64,000 bases of DNA, taken from positions 19,234 through 83,233 of IMG/VR virus record IMGVR_UViG_3300046703_000247. One strand, 5' to 3'. Below, one piece after another: positions 40,800 through 48,288 of the stretch. Under the pieces are notes generated by a model, which was given only the letters and a program-made list of their open reading frames with translations, had not been told where the DNA came from and searched no databases. Both the position numbers and the translations under genes were made by a program. The stretch is from a virus. Every line of letters begins with the position of its first letter. Within the stretch, counting starts at the first letter, position 1.

Positions 40800-42614
40800 C
40801 TACACGAGAGCAGCAGCTTCTTCCACATCGCTGTCCTCATTCTGCTGAGACTCCAAGGGAGCGCAACCTGCGGTTTCTCTCCCTTGGAAACCCACTTTTC
40901 CCTTCAGTTTCGCGGCCTGCCAGTTCGCCATCAGCACGTACTTGGGATTCACTTCAATCCCCACGAAGTTGCGCCCCAGCTTCACCGCGGCCAGGCCGGT
41001 GCGGCCGGATCCGGCGAAGGGATCGAGCACTGTACAGGGTTCCACTTCCGCCGGCATCAGTGGATGGGGACACGTCGGCCGCCAGCCGAGGGTTTCCGGC
41101 GCGGGGAAGGGGTTGTCGTGCTGGCCAGTTGATATGCGCGCACCCTCGGTATTCAGCGTCATCCTTAACTGTGAGAACTGCGACCCTTCCGGAGCCGCCT
41201 TCGACTCCAGCCGCGATTCGCGCTCGAGGTGCGCCATCCGATGAACACCCTGCGCCTTCAGATCCTGCCGAGGATGCAGGTCCCCATTGCCGGGCTTCAC
41301 TGTGATCCGCTCCCACGGCGCGCCGCACACCGAGCAGCAGCCGTGCGCGCTCGTGGCGGCTAGGATGCAGGGCGAGACCAGGCGCTCTGGGAACGTGGCA
41401 AAGTGACTCAGCCAGGTCGAGGCGCCGCACAGGCAGACCCTGACGTGCTGAATCTTCTTCGATTCGCAGGCGGGACATTGGCGGGACAGTTTCGACCCGC
41501 GTTCACTCCAAGAGTGCTGGCATTCCGTGCAGGTCATTGCCGCTTCGAGTTTCCGGTAGGTGGATTGCTCGTAGCAGGTGTCACACGCCGGGCACATCTC
41601 GACCGCGAAGGGCTGCGGGTTGACCAACATCGCGAGGGGCTCTCCGTCATCGTCCACCAGCAGGCCCTGAAAGTCGGGTGAGTAGGTTGCAAGCGAGGCG
41701 AAGAACCAGTCGGAGTTGCGGCGGACGCGGGAGGGGACCAGTGCGTGCACGGCGGCCGAGAAGCTCCGGTTCTGTTTGGCGCGAATGCGCCGGTCGGTCT
41801 GGTGGGCCGGGTCTTGGTCCAAAAGCATCCGGCTGTTCGGCCCCATGGCTTTCGGGTTGACGCCGTTGCCGCGCGCGGGGGAATTGGCGCTCGATGCGAT
41901 CCGCACCGCCTCCTGGTCGTAGAAGGTGGTCTCGCTATTGGCGAGCATGAAGATGTACTCGACCATCGAGGTCGGACGATCCCTCACCGACTCGGGCATG
42001 CCGTTTTGCTTCACCCAGGGGTTTGCTGAGCGCAGATACCAGCCGTCCGCCTGCAGCGCCAGGGCGACGCGGGCGGGGAGCATGGCGAGGTCCTTGGGTT
42101 TCAGACCAGGTATCGGCATGCGATTTGGCTGAGACGTCGGTCCTTTCCAGCGCTCGCCTTGTGAACCACCGCCCGGGCAGTTTCCAACCTTGCCGCCGCC
42201 GGTCGCGTAGCAGTCCCCGAGGTTCAGCCAGCAACTTCCCTCTGGTCTGAGCACCCGCCGAACCTCGCGGAATACCGCGGTCATGTGCTCGACATAGAGC
42301 TGCGGTGTGGGTTCCAGGCCCAGGGCGCCGCGCCAGGCGGAGCAGCCGGAGCAGAACTGGCCGGTAGAACCGTGCTCATCCCTGCCAACCGGAGAGGTTC
42401 CGAGTGTGGGGTCCCAGGCGCGCCCGTTTCGTCGCGTCGGCTCTTGCTCACCCCATCTGTGCGCGCACATCGGATCGCCGCCCCACACGCTGGGGGCGAT
42501 GCCGTAGTCTCGGAGGCCCCAGTAGGGCGGGGAAGTCACAACGCAGTGCACCGAGTTCTCCGGCATCCCCGCGAGCACCTGCAGCACGTCGCCCTGCAAG
42601 ATTTCAAAGCTCAT
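40800..42614 (-). CDS. DNA methyltransferase with zinc-ribbon insertion
   Basis: A 604-residue amino-methyltransferase of the beta type: catalytic TSPPYWGLRDYG at about 28-39 and the AdoMet motif LDPFAGSGRTGLAA near 535. SPPY fits an N4-cytosine or N6-adenine target. Between these motifs lies a long insertion with several Cys pairs (CPACDTCY, CTECQ, CPACES, CLCG, CSVCG), probably zinc ribbons and perhaps target recognition. No restriction enzyme partner was recognised, so protection of phage DNA is likely. The C-terminal QGRETAGCAPLESQ comes from a palindromic element. Confidence 0.85.
   Translation of the reverse strand: MSFEILQGDVLQVLAGMPENSVHCVVTSPPYWGLRDYGIAPSVWGGDPMCAHRWGEQEPTRRNGRAWDPTLGTSPVGRDEHGSTGQFCSGCSAWRGALGLEPTPQLYVEHMTAVFREVRRVLRPEGSCWLNLGDCYATGGGKVGNCPGGGSQGERWKGPTSQPNRMPIPGLKPKDLAMLPARVALALQADGWYLRSANPWVKQNGMPESVRDRPTSMVEYIFMLANSETTFYDQEAVRIASSANSPARGNGVNPKAMGPNSRMLLDQDPAHQTDRRIRAKQNRSFSAAVHALVPSRVRRNSDWFFASLATYSPDFQGLLVDDDGEPLAMLVNPQPFAVEMCPACDTCYEQSTYRKLEAAMTCTECQHSWSERGSKLSRQCPACESKKIQHVRVCLCGASTWLSHFATFPERLVSPCILAATSAHGCCSVCGAPWERITVKPGNGDLHPRQDLKAQGVHRMAHLERESRLESKAAPEGSQFSQLRMTLNTEGARISTGQHDNPFPAPETLGWRPTCPHPLMPAEVEPCTVLDPFAGSGRTGLAAVKLGRNFVGIEVNPKYVLMANWQAAKLKGKVGFQGRETAGCAPLESQQNEDSDVEEAAALV
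40845..40914 (-). repeat. Palindromic interspersed element, copy 18
   Basis: Reverse copy, so it is read in its forward sense by the minus-strand methyltransferase gene, of which it forms the C-terminal codons. Plus-strand arms are CAAGGGAGCGCAACC and GGTTTCTCTCCCTTG. Confidence 0.9.
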
Positions 42615-42787
42615 CTGATCTCAGGCTTCGCTTTCGTCTCGGGCCGCGCCGGCGGATCGTGCTTCCCCTCGCGTCCTTCGCCGGGGTGCAGCCGCCATTC
42701 CTCTTCGGTGTGGGGCCGTTTGTCGCGGCAGGCGGGGCAGGCAACCGCTTCCTTGGCTACGGCTATGTCGTGTTCGGTCAGCGACAT
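42611..42787 (-). CDS. 58-residue protein with CxxC
   Basis: AAGGA just before ATG 42787, and ATGA coupling to the methyltransferase. Helical start (MSLTEHDIAVAKEAVACPAC), then a polar tail (GREGKHDPPARPETKAKPE). A single CPAC pair is visible. The function is unknown. Confidence 0.5.
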   Translation of the reverse strand: MSLTEHDIAVAKEAVACPACRDKRPHTEEEWRLHPGEGREGKHDPPARPETKAKPEIR

Positions 42788-42813
42788 GATTCCTTCCGGG
42801 TCGACGTCCCGCA

Positions 42814-43788
42814 TCACTTGAGCATCTCCGGCAACTCCAGCCACTCGCGCCCGTCGAACAGGCGGCCGGCGGAAGACTTGCCGACGCGGAGCATCAGCGT
42901 CGCGTCTCCGTCATCAAGGCGGCGCCCGTTGAACGGTCCCAAGAAACCAGCAGAGAAACCGTCTCGCCACACATAGCGCCCGCGATCCAGGAGGACGTTC
43001 AAATCCAGCCGCTCGTGTTTGGCCACTGGCCGAAACTCACCGTGCTGCTTGAAGTAGAACGGCACGCCTGCCGCCTGACACTGGTCACGCACGCTCCGAA
43101 CCCAGTCGGGGTGGCACGGCCGCGCGCCGGGGCCGCTCTCGCCGCCGACGATTACCCAGTCGAGGGCGTTTAGGTCAGGTAGTCTTTCCAGAGCGGCTGC
43201 AAGGGGCGCTGGCAAACCAGACCCACGACCTGACCATCGCCTGAGCCATGGCGAGATGTCCACCGCCCCGAGTAGCGGCTCCAGACTTAGAAACCGCATC
43301 GCCGCCAGCTTCTCCAGTAGATCCACCGCGCGCGCTTCCCACTCCGCCTGGTTCGACGCGGAGATGCCCAGACCGACGTTGGGCAGAAACCCCTTCATCC
43401 CGAACTTCTGTCGGTACGCGGCCAGCCGCTTCGAGCGCTTGGTGAGTATCAGGAAGCGGTGCTGCGGGCTCGCCGCGCATGTGTGAAACACCCGATCAAT
43501 CCAGATGTCGGGCACCGACTCATGGAACAGATCCCCCATGAACCCGATGCCAACCGTGGCCGGCTTGCGCCTCCGGAGCAACTCCCGGAGCGCCTCCTCG
43601 CAGAACGCCGTCTTCCCGGTCCAGTTGCCCTGCGCGTCCACAACATTCTGGTACTGCGGCAGCCCAGCCGCGCGCAGCCGCCGGGCCATCCGCCGCGCCC
43701 AGCAGTGCTCGGCACACGGCAGGCTCATGTCGCAGCCCACCACGGGGTTTGCGGTGAAGTCGAGGTACTCGATGCCGGTGCGGTTCAC
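42814..43788 (-). CDS. DUF5131 (phage Gp37/Gp68-like) protein
   Basis: A 324-residue protein: DFTANPVVGCDMSLPCAEHC at about 10-29, GFMGDLFHE near 84, RFLILTKRSKRL near 112, SLEPLLG near 164 and DWVIVGGESGPGARP near 209. These are the landmarks of the DUF5131 family, which has radical-SAM-like clustered cysteines, here as C-x5-C-x3-C. Its biochemical role is not established. It is common in phages beside DNA-modification genes, as here, so a nucleic-acid or nucleotide modification role is a fair guess. Confidence 0.75.
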   Translation of the reverse strand: MNRTGIEYLDFTANPVVGCDMSLPCAEHCWARRMARRLRAAGLPQYQNVVDAQGNWTGKTAFCEEALRELLRRRKPATVGIGFMGDLFHESVPDIWIDRVFHTCAASPQHRFLILTKRSKRLAAYRQKFGMKGFLPNVGLGISASNQAEWEARAVDLLEKLAAMRFLSLEPLLGAVDISPWLRRWSGRGSGLPAPLAAALERLPDLNALDWVIVGGESGPGARPCHPDWVRSVRDQCQAAGVPFYFKQHGEFRPVAKHERLDLNVLLDRGRYVWRDGFSAGFLGPFNGRRLDDGDATLMLRVGKSSAGRLFDGREWLELPEMLK

Positions 43789-43970
43789 CTGACCTCCACA
43801 AACAGGTGCGGCGCAAACTCAGCGCCCCAGCCTTCGAGCACCACCATGCCGTCCGAGGTGACCTCCACCACTTTCGCGGGCCGTATGCCCTGTGGCTTGT
43901 GGACGAAGAGCACCAACTTGCCGAGTAGCGCCTGAGCTTGGATCTTGCGATCGACGATTTCCTGTTCCAT
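43785..43970 (-). CDS. Small SH3-like protein
   Basis: A 61-residue protein with helix then beta barrel: KLVLFVHKPQGIRPAKVVEV, DGMVVLEGWGAEFAP and HLFVEV. Coupled by ATGA to the DUF5131 gene. It could be a small nucleic-acid-binding or adaptor protein. Confidence 0.5.
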   Translation of the reverse strand: MEQEIVDRKIQAQALLGKLVLFVHKPQGIRPAKVVEVTSDGMVVLEGWGAEFAPHLFVEVR

Positions 43971-43973
43971 GGG

Positions 43974-44132
43974 TTATGAGTGCTGGCCTGTCACTTTCGC
44001 CAGGTGCAGCTCCGCCTCGTGGTTCTCCGCCTGCTGCTGCCGCTCCGCAACCTTCTCCGCAATCCACCGGGCTACCTGGAGCACCAGCACGCTCCCGATA
44101 AGAGCCAAGAGCACAACGTCGTGCAGTTCCAT
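43974..44132 (-). CDS. 52-residue single-span membrane protein
   Basis: GGAGGTG 5 bases before ATG 44132. One N-terminal membrane helix (DVVLLALIGSVLVLQVA) and a charged helical tail (EKVAERQQQAENHEAELH). The topology resembles phage Rz/spanin-like or small anchor proteins. Confidence 0.55.
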   Translation of the reverse strand: MELHDVVLLALIGSVLVLQVARWIAEKVAERQQQAENHEAELHLAKVTGQHS

Positions 44133-44211
44133 ACAGCACCTCCGGTCTGACGCGCGGGCCGGCGCACCTCCCCGAGATGCTACCGGCCCGCGCGTTGCCA
44201 ACTACACCCGG

Positions 44212-44349
44212 CTAGGTACAGCCAGCCGGTCGCTTCGCGGTGGTGCGCTTGGTGGTCCGCATGTTCCGCGTTGCTGGAGCCGCGTTCTTACGCGGCGCGG
44301 TCTTGCCGCCTTTCTTGGTGCCTGACGGTTTGGTGATTGGTCTCGCCAT
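44212..44349 (-). CDS. 45-residue very basic protein
   Basis: GGAAGGAGG well placed before ATG 44349. The product is Lys/Arg/Thr-rich (TKPSGTKKGGKTAPRKN; MRTTKRTTAKRPAG), like a histone tail or an RNA/DNA-coating peptide. It is likely a nucleic-acid-binding accessory; no domain is visible. Confidence 0.55.
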   Translation of the reverse strand: MARPITKPSGTKKGGKTAPRKNAAPATRNMRTTKRTTAKRPAGCT

Positions 44350-44468
44350 ATCCCTCCTTCCTTTCGGTATGATTCTCCCCTCGTTCCCTACGTCCGGCTG
44401 TAAGACCGCGGCTCCCGGCTCAGTGGGTGCCGCGGCCCCAGCAGGCTCGCGGGTAGAGCTTGGTCGGC

Positions 44469-44726
44469 CTACTGATGAATGGCCTGAAGACGTTTGGGAA
44501 GCTCCCTGTCCTCTTCCGGCAAGTTAAAAAAGGCCGTGCTGCCGGGGACTCTGGCACTGACGGCCTTCACCATGTCTACTTCAGCCTTGGCGGTGTTGAT
44601 GATGGTCTGTGCCACCAGACTGATAGTGCGAGCGCGATCGAGATCCATGGGTTTGTCCGGATCTTTAAGCGCTTCCAGCGTCTCGAACAGGTGATCCCGG
44701 AGATCGGTTATCTTGTTCTTCGCCAC
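44469..44726 (-). CDS. Conserved-type small helical phage protein
   Basis: An 85-residue protein: ITDLRDHLFETLEALKDPDK, then PMDLDRARTISLVAQTIINT, AKAEVDMVKAV and a polar tail. This arrangement (LRDHLF...PMDxxRAxxIxxVAQxIIxxAKxEV) recurs in many phages, without a known role. It overlaps the 3' end of the HNH gene by 62 bases; GTG start with GAGGAAA upstream. Confidence 0.65.
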   Translation of the reverse strand: MAKNKITDLRDHLFETLEALKDPDKPMDLDRARTISLVAQTIINTAKAEVDMVKAVSARVPGSTAFFNLPEEDRELPKRLQAIHQ

Positions 44727-45447
44727 CTAGTTTCCTCAACTTTCTCTTCAAGGCGCCCTGCGCCTGGATTGCTTCAGCCAGCTCGCGGGGCAGGTTGTTC
44801 CACATCACGTTGCGCCGCGCGTTATCCGTCATGGAGCGCAGTTCGAGATTCTCAATCACGCAGTTCGCGCGCTTGCCGTCTTTGAACGCCACCAGGTGCT
44901 TCGGCGGAATCGGGCCGTGAGTTTGCTCCCACAGGTAGCGGTTGTACAACGGCCACACTTTCGGGTTTCCGAAGCCGGTAGCCTCCTCGCCGTACACTGC
45001 CTCCCGGACCTTGATCCGCAGATAGCCTTCTGAATCCGGCATGATGGTGCCCACAGGCTTCCAGTTCCGCGCAGCGACTCCGGAGCGCTCGCCCTTCTTG
45101 AACTGCGTCTCCTTCATTCGGCCTGGAGCATAGCCAGGCCGCCTCAACCCCAGGTTCGCCGGAACATGACCTTTGGGAAACTGCGTTGACTGGCCGTACT
45201 TGTGACCCCTGAACAGCCGACAACGATTCTTCGGATCCTGAATGTACCCGGCCGTTTTTTTCAGCCCGAGTGCATTGGCCTTGGCATACACCTTCCAAAG
45301 GGAACGGTTCAAACGCTCCGCAATCTCTTTGGTCGAGCGGTGCGGATACAGCTTCACTAAAAGACGCAGCTCTCCTTTCGCCCACACCTGACGATGAAAC
45401 GTTCGCGCGGCGGGAGCCGGGCGTGCTCCAGTCCCTACGATCAGCAC
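44665..45447 (-). CDS. HNH endonuclease with N-terminal HTH
   Basis: A 260-residue protein. GTG 45447 overlaps the stop of the upstream gene, so longer upstream readings are rejected. The N-terminal HTH (about 15-55) reads LLVKLYPHRSTKEIAERLNR, SLWKVYAKANALGL. Then comes a KGHVPANLG/FKKGERS basic stretch, and the HNH core at about 175-230: YNRYLWEQTHGPIPPKHLVA, FKDGKRANCVIENLEL. This is a typical phage HNH nuclease of homing style, though no split gene is nearby. Confidence 0.8.
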   Translation of the reverse strand: MLIVGTGARPAPAARTFHRQVWAKGELRLLVKLYPHRSTKEIAERLNRSLWKVYAKANALGLKKTAGYIQDPKNRCRLFRGHKYGQSTQFPKGHVPANLGLRRPGYAPGRMKETQFKKGERSGVAARNWKPVGTIMPDSEGYLRIKVREAVYGEEATGFGNPKVWPLYNRYLWEQTHGPIPPKHLVAFKDGKRANCVIENLELRSMTDNARRNVMWNNLPRELAEAIQAQGALKRKLRKLGGEEQDNRSPGSPVRDAGSA

Positions 45448-45878
45448 GCCCGCGCAGCCCCCGCCGCGATCGCGCGTCCGCCGGTCGCAAGGACCCTGGC
45501 GGGAGGTTTGCGCGCGAGCTTCTGGAGATCCGCGAAGCGGACCCCGCATTCCACAAGAACTCTGCAAGTCTCCGGATGAATAATCACAGCCCATGACCGC
45601 GGACCATCGAACTGCGCGGCGAATTTGACCGCACGGTCGAGACCCCTGACCCGGCCCTGGCCGCATTCGCCCCATTCGTCGCGCCAGGCAACGAGAAAGT
45701 AGGGCCCTGGCGCCCGCTTTGGTTTCACGACGACGGCAGCAGTTCGCCGGCGGGGACGCGGCGCCGCAGGTTTCGGCAGGTCCTCGACGCGCGCGACGAT
45801 GCGGGTCAGCACAAGAGGCTCGGGAGTTTCCAGCACATCCTCGTCCGCCCTCCAACGCCGGCGTTCCCCTCTGCTCAT
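45441..45878 (-). CDS. Phage protein of unknown function
   Basis: 145 residues from ATG 45878. A GTG near 45957 with AGAGAGGG upstream is a possible longer start. Lys/Arg-rich N-terminal half, then YFLVAWRDEWGECGQGRVRG and AVIIHPETCRVLVECG, a small beta-alpha domain. Palindromic element copy 19 lies upstream; a longer reading would include it. The function is unknown. Confidence 0.5.
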   Translation of the reverse strand: MSRGERRRWRADEDVLETPEPLVLTRIVARVEDLPKPAAPRPRRRTAAVVVKPKRAPGPYFLVAWRDEWGECGQGRVRGLDRAVKFAAQFDGPRSWAVIIHPETCRVLVECGVRFADLQKLARKPPARVLATGGRAIAAGAARAC

Positions 45879-45972
45879 ATACCGGGGAGGTATAGTCCGC
45901 CGGGCGCGCCTGGTTGTCGGCACGTCAACAGGCTGGGAGTTCAGGCTAAACGGCACGGTCCCTCTCTTTGCG

Positions 45973-46031
45973 ATCAGGGATGAAGAGGGTTTGGGGGAAG
46001 CAACCGCCGGGTTGCGTCCCCCGAGGCTTCG
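45973..46031 (+). repeat. Palindromic interspersed element, copy 19
   Basis: Forward copy in the gap between two leftward genes, antisense to them. Leader ATCAGGGATGAAGAGGG, arms GGGGGAAGCAACC and GGTTGCGTCCCCC, tail GAGGCTTCG. Confidence 0.9.
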
Positions 46032-46051
46032 AAACCCCAAGGTGAGGGTGA

Positions 46052-46198
46052 CTAGGACAGGGCATCGAAGAACCTCTCTGCTATGTGCCCGATTGCCCAG
46101 AACACACCAATCCAGAAAAGGACCACCACCACAGCCATCAACAGCCAGCCGCGGATGAGCGGCCAGTTCCACCCCGTGTGTGTCAGGTTGCGGAGCAT
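46052..46198 (-). CDS. 48-residue single-span membrane protein
   Basis: ATG 46198 to TAG 46052. LIRGWLLMAVVVVLFWIGVF, then WAIGHIAERFF gives one strong membrane helix and a short amphipathic tail. It sits six bases after the upstream gene's stop. No ribosome site is obvious. Confidence 0.5.
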   Translation of the reverse strand: MLRNLTHTGWNWPLIRGWLLMAVVVVLFWIGVFWAIGHIAERFFDALS

Positions 46199-46204
46199 CA
46201 CGCG

Positions 46205-46774
46205 CTATTTCGGCTGGTTGGACAGCCAGATCAGATCGGAGATCATTTCGTCTCGCACAGCCGGGGGCTGTATCTGGGCCACCAACCTGCCCTGTAGATA
46301 CGCCGAGAATGCCTGGCGCTCACTGGCGATGCCCATCGCGGTGGTAATCTCCACTGTGGGTGGCGGTTTAACCGCGGCGACAGGAGCAGCGACGCGGCAC
46401 TTCAGGGGAGCGATGCCAGGCCCCATCCACGGGTGGTACTCATACCAGACGCCGTCCGTTGGGTCTTGAAAGGGCGTGAAGAGCAGGTAGACCGGTTCGG
46501 GTTGGGGCGCAGGTGCCGGTTGTGGAGGAGCCGGAAGACCCGCGCGAAGAAAGTCCAGAATCGGCCTGCCTTTCTGGTAGTCGGTATACCCCATTTGGTT
46601 CAAGAGGATGCGGTTGTCACCGACAACCAGTTCGGGAACTACGACTGAGCGGGCCCAGTCAAGCCCTTCAACGATGGCACCCCACACTGCGATGGCGGCA
46701 GCCAGAACTTCCAGACACCACTTTGCAAAGCCTGGGTCTTCGGGACCGAGGCTTGGATTTCTTGGAGTAAGCAT
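46205..46774 (-). CDS. Membrane-associated protein of unknown function
   Basis: A 189-residue protein with AAAGGAAG before ATG 46774. A hydrophobic helix near 20-40 (AKWCLEVLAAAIAVWGAIVE) is followed by a globular part with DWARSVVVPELVVGDNRILL. A Pro-rich linker follows (APPQPAPAPQPEPVYL), and then a C-terminal helix with QAFSAYLQGRLVAQIQPP. The function is unknown. Confidence 0.55.
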   Translation of the reverse strand: MLTPRNPSLGPEDPGFAKWCLEVLAAAIAVWGAIVEGLDWARSVVVPELVVGDNRILLNQMGYTDYQKGRPILDFLRAGLPAPPQPAPAPQPEPVYLLFTPFQDPTDGVWYEYHPWMGPGIAPLKCRVAAPVAAVKPPPTVEITTAMGIASERQAFSAYLQGRLVAQIQPPAVRDEMISDLIWLSNQPK

Positions 46775-46788
46775 TTGTTTCTTCCTTT

Positions 46789-47004
46789 CTATGTTCGAAT
46801 TGAAATTGACTCTGACGAGAGCGTTGTTGCGGCGCTTCCATACCTTCCCCGCTGCACCCGCTCCCGGTTCCGCCGCCTCTGTTGGAGAATTGCCCAGGCC
46901 GGCCCGTGCGCATCGCACACCCGCTGATTCCCCCGGCCGGGGAACCACTTCTCGCACCGGGGATACTCACAGGGACGCTTGGCTGCGCGTGGCGCGAAAT
47001 TCAT
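46789..47004 (-). CDS. Small basic zinc-finger-like protein
   Basis: A 71-residue protein. ATG 47004 has AGAGAGGA upstream. CEYPRCEKWFPGRGNQRVCD, with a His two residues later, gives a C-x4-C...C-x2-H type zinc site. An Arg-rich helix follows (QQRRRNRERVQRGR). It may bind nucleic acid. Confidence 0.55.
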   Translation of the reverse strand: MNFAPRAAKRPCEYPRCEKWFPGRGNQRVCDAHGPAWAILQQRRRNRERVQRGRYGSAATTLSSESISIRT

Positions 47005-47254
47005 CCGTGTCCTCTCTGATCTGCGGTACCCACTCGTCGCGCTTCTCGGCGTTGTAGGTGCGGTAGTAAGCCTCGAGTCCCAGCGCGTGGGCCGTGCAGC
47101 GCACACCGATGCGGTGCCAGATGATGCACAACCATTCGCTCGGGCGCCGGCGCGGGGTGAACGTCTCGATGCGTTCGGGCCGCTTGTGCTCTCCGAAGAC
47201 CCAGTCGCGGAGGCGCTCGATGGTGCTCGCAGTTTGAAACTCGTCAGTAATCAT
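46967..47254 (-). CDS. Small phage protein, unknown function
   Basis: A 95-residue protein coupled by ATGA to the upstream gene. It contains STIERLRDWVFGEHKRPERI, SEWLCIIWHRIGVRCTAHAL and a polar tail (EKRDEWVPQIREDTDEFR). No motif is recognised. It overlaps the zinc-finger-like gene by 38 bases. Confidence 0.5.
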   Translation of the reverse strand: MITDEFQTASTIERLRDWVFGEHKRPERIETFTPRRRPSEWLCIIWHRIGVRCTAHALGLEAYYRTYNAEKRDEWVPQIREDTDEFRATRSQASL

Positions 47255-47535
47255 GTTTTCGCCGCCTGTTTTTTGGATTTGGCGCGGGGGCCCCGCCGCT
47301 CGGGTGCCCCCCGCTGTACGCTCAAGCCGGCATTTACTCCGATGGAGGTTGGCGGCGCTACGCTTGGCCCTGTCACGCGCCCGGCTTTCCCGCAGCTCTC
47401 CGGGCTGGCACACACTGCCGCTCCTCGCCCACCGGCCAGTGCTTTCGCTTGGGTGTATCTCGTGATGATCTTGTCTACTTCCTCCTGGGCCACGCGGCCG
47501 CGGGTGGGGAAGTTCTGGATGTCTTCGATGCTCAT
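47251..47535 (-). CDS. Small helical protein with basic tail
   Basis: A 94-residue protein coupled on both sides by ATGA. N-terminal MSIEDIQNFPTRGRVAQEEV, then DKIITRYTQAKAL. The second half is low complexity and basic (RRGPRAKSKKQAAK). No known family. Confidence 0.45.
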   Translation of the reverse strand: MSIEDIQNFPTRGRVAQEEVDKIITRYTQAKALAGGRGAAVCASPESCGKAGRVTGPSVAPPTSIGVNAGLSVQRGAPERRGPRAKSKKQAAKT

Positions 47536-47720
47536 GGCGCCGCTCTCTGCGCTTTTTCTCCGACGACGCGCAGCTCATGGTATTGGTAGGTCCGCGTCCA
47601 ACCATCCGGGAAACGCACGATTATGCGGCCGTAGTCCCAGCCAATCACTGTGCCGACGTCGAGGTCGGTTACCGTCACCTCGGCTTTCACTTCGACCTGG
47701 TCGCCGACCTCGATCTTCAT
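47532..47720 (-). CDS. KOW/SH3-like small protein
   Basis: A 62-residue protein: MKIEVGDQVEVKAEVTVTDL, DVGTVIGWDYGRIIVRF, then TRTYQYHELRVVG. It is a compact SH3-like barrel typical of KOW or hypothetical phage proteins. Coupled by ATGA to both neighbours. Confidence 0.55.
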   Translation of the reverse strand: MKIEVGDQVEVKAEVTVTDLDVGTVIGWDYGRIIVRFPDGWTRTYQYHELRVVGEKAQRAAP

Positions 47721-47965
47721 GCGCTCGCACCTGGCGGGGGCGCAACCTGCGGTTTCTCCCCCACCGGCCCCTTCTTCCCTTCGCGCGGATCGATCTTCTT
47801 GAGCAGGATGTTGTACTCAGTGGCCCTCTCGCGCCAGCCCTGCGCGTGTGGCGGAGGTTTCGTCCCGGGCACCTCACAACTCATCTCGGCCTGGAACATC
47901 ATCTTGCAGTGGGCAATTGCGTCGCGCAGCGCGCGGGAGATCAGGGAGGGGCGGGGAACGCTCAC
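47717..47965 (-). CDS. Small protein with element-derived C-terminus
   Basis: An 82-residue protein. GTG 47965 overlaps the stop of the upstream gene (GTGA). Helical body with ALRDAIAHCKMMFQAEMSC and WRERATEYNILLKKID. The C-terminal GKKGPVGEKPQVAPPPGA is encoded by a palindromic element. Confidence 0.5.
   Translation of the reverse strand: MSVPRPSLISRALRDAIAHCKMMFQAEMSCEVPGTKPPPHAQGWRERATEYNILLKKIDPREGKKGPVGEKPQVAPPPGASA
47731..47782 (-). repeat. Palindromic interspersed element, copy 20
   Basis: Reverse copy, read in its forward sense by the minus-strand gene 47717-47965 as GEKPQVAPP. Plus-strand arms are GGGGGCGCAACC and GGTTTCTCCCCC, followed by CCTTCTTCCCTTCG. Confidence 0.9.
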
Positions 47966-48288
47966 CCCGACGCTCCCTTCGTGAAGGTGACCTTCAGCCC
48001 GTGTCCAAATTCCGACCGACCCGACACGATCCATCGCCTCTTTTCCTCTTCGACCTCGCGTAGCAACGCGGCCCAATACGGGCGGTGTGCACCTTCGAGC
48101 CAGCAAGTCACCACCAACACAGCGGCCTCGCAGTTTGAACACAGGTCCGCTTCGCCCGGTGCCCACGAGCACGGCGGATCGCACGGCTCGCGCTCCGTGC
48201 AGCCGCAGACCCGGCAGCGGATGTAGCCGTCGCGGTCGTGGTGGAGGACGGCCTCGCGCCGCTGCGGCTTCAAACGCACGGTCTTCAT
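47962..48288 (-). CDS. Zinc-binding phage protein
   Basis: A 108-residue protein; ATG 48288 overlaps the upstream stop. At about 24-53 it reads CRVCGCTEREPCDPPCSWAP, then GEADLCSNC, a multi-cysteine cluster found in many phage proteins. A helix (AALLREVEEEKRRWIVS) and a strand (HGLKVTFTKG) follow. It probably holds one or two zinc ions. The function is unknown. Confidence 0.6.
   Translation of the reverse strand: MKTVRLKPQRREAVLHHDRDGYIRCRVCGCTEREPCDPPCSWAPGEADLCSNCEAAVLVVTCWLEGAHRPYWAALLREVEEEKRRWIVSGRSEFGHGLKVTFTKGASG

Noticed and set aside
45441-46172. Long version of the gene at 45441 starting at 46172
   Set aside because: It would overlap a small membrane gene and an interspersed element; the shorter start leaves the element intergenic.
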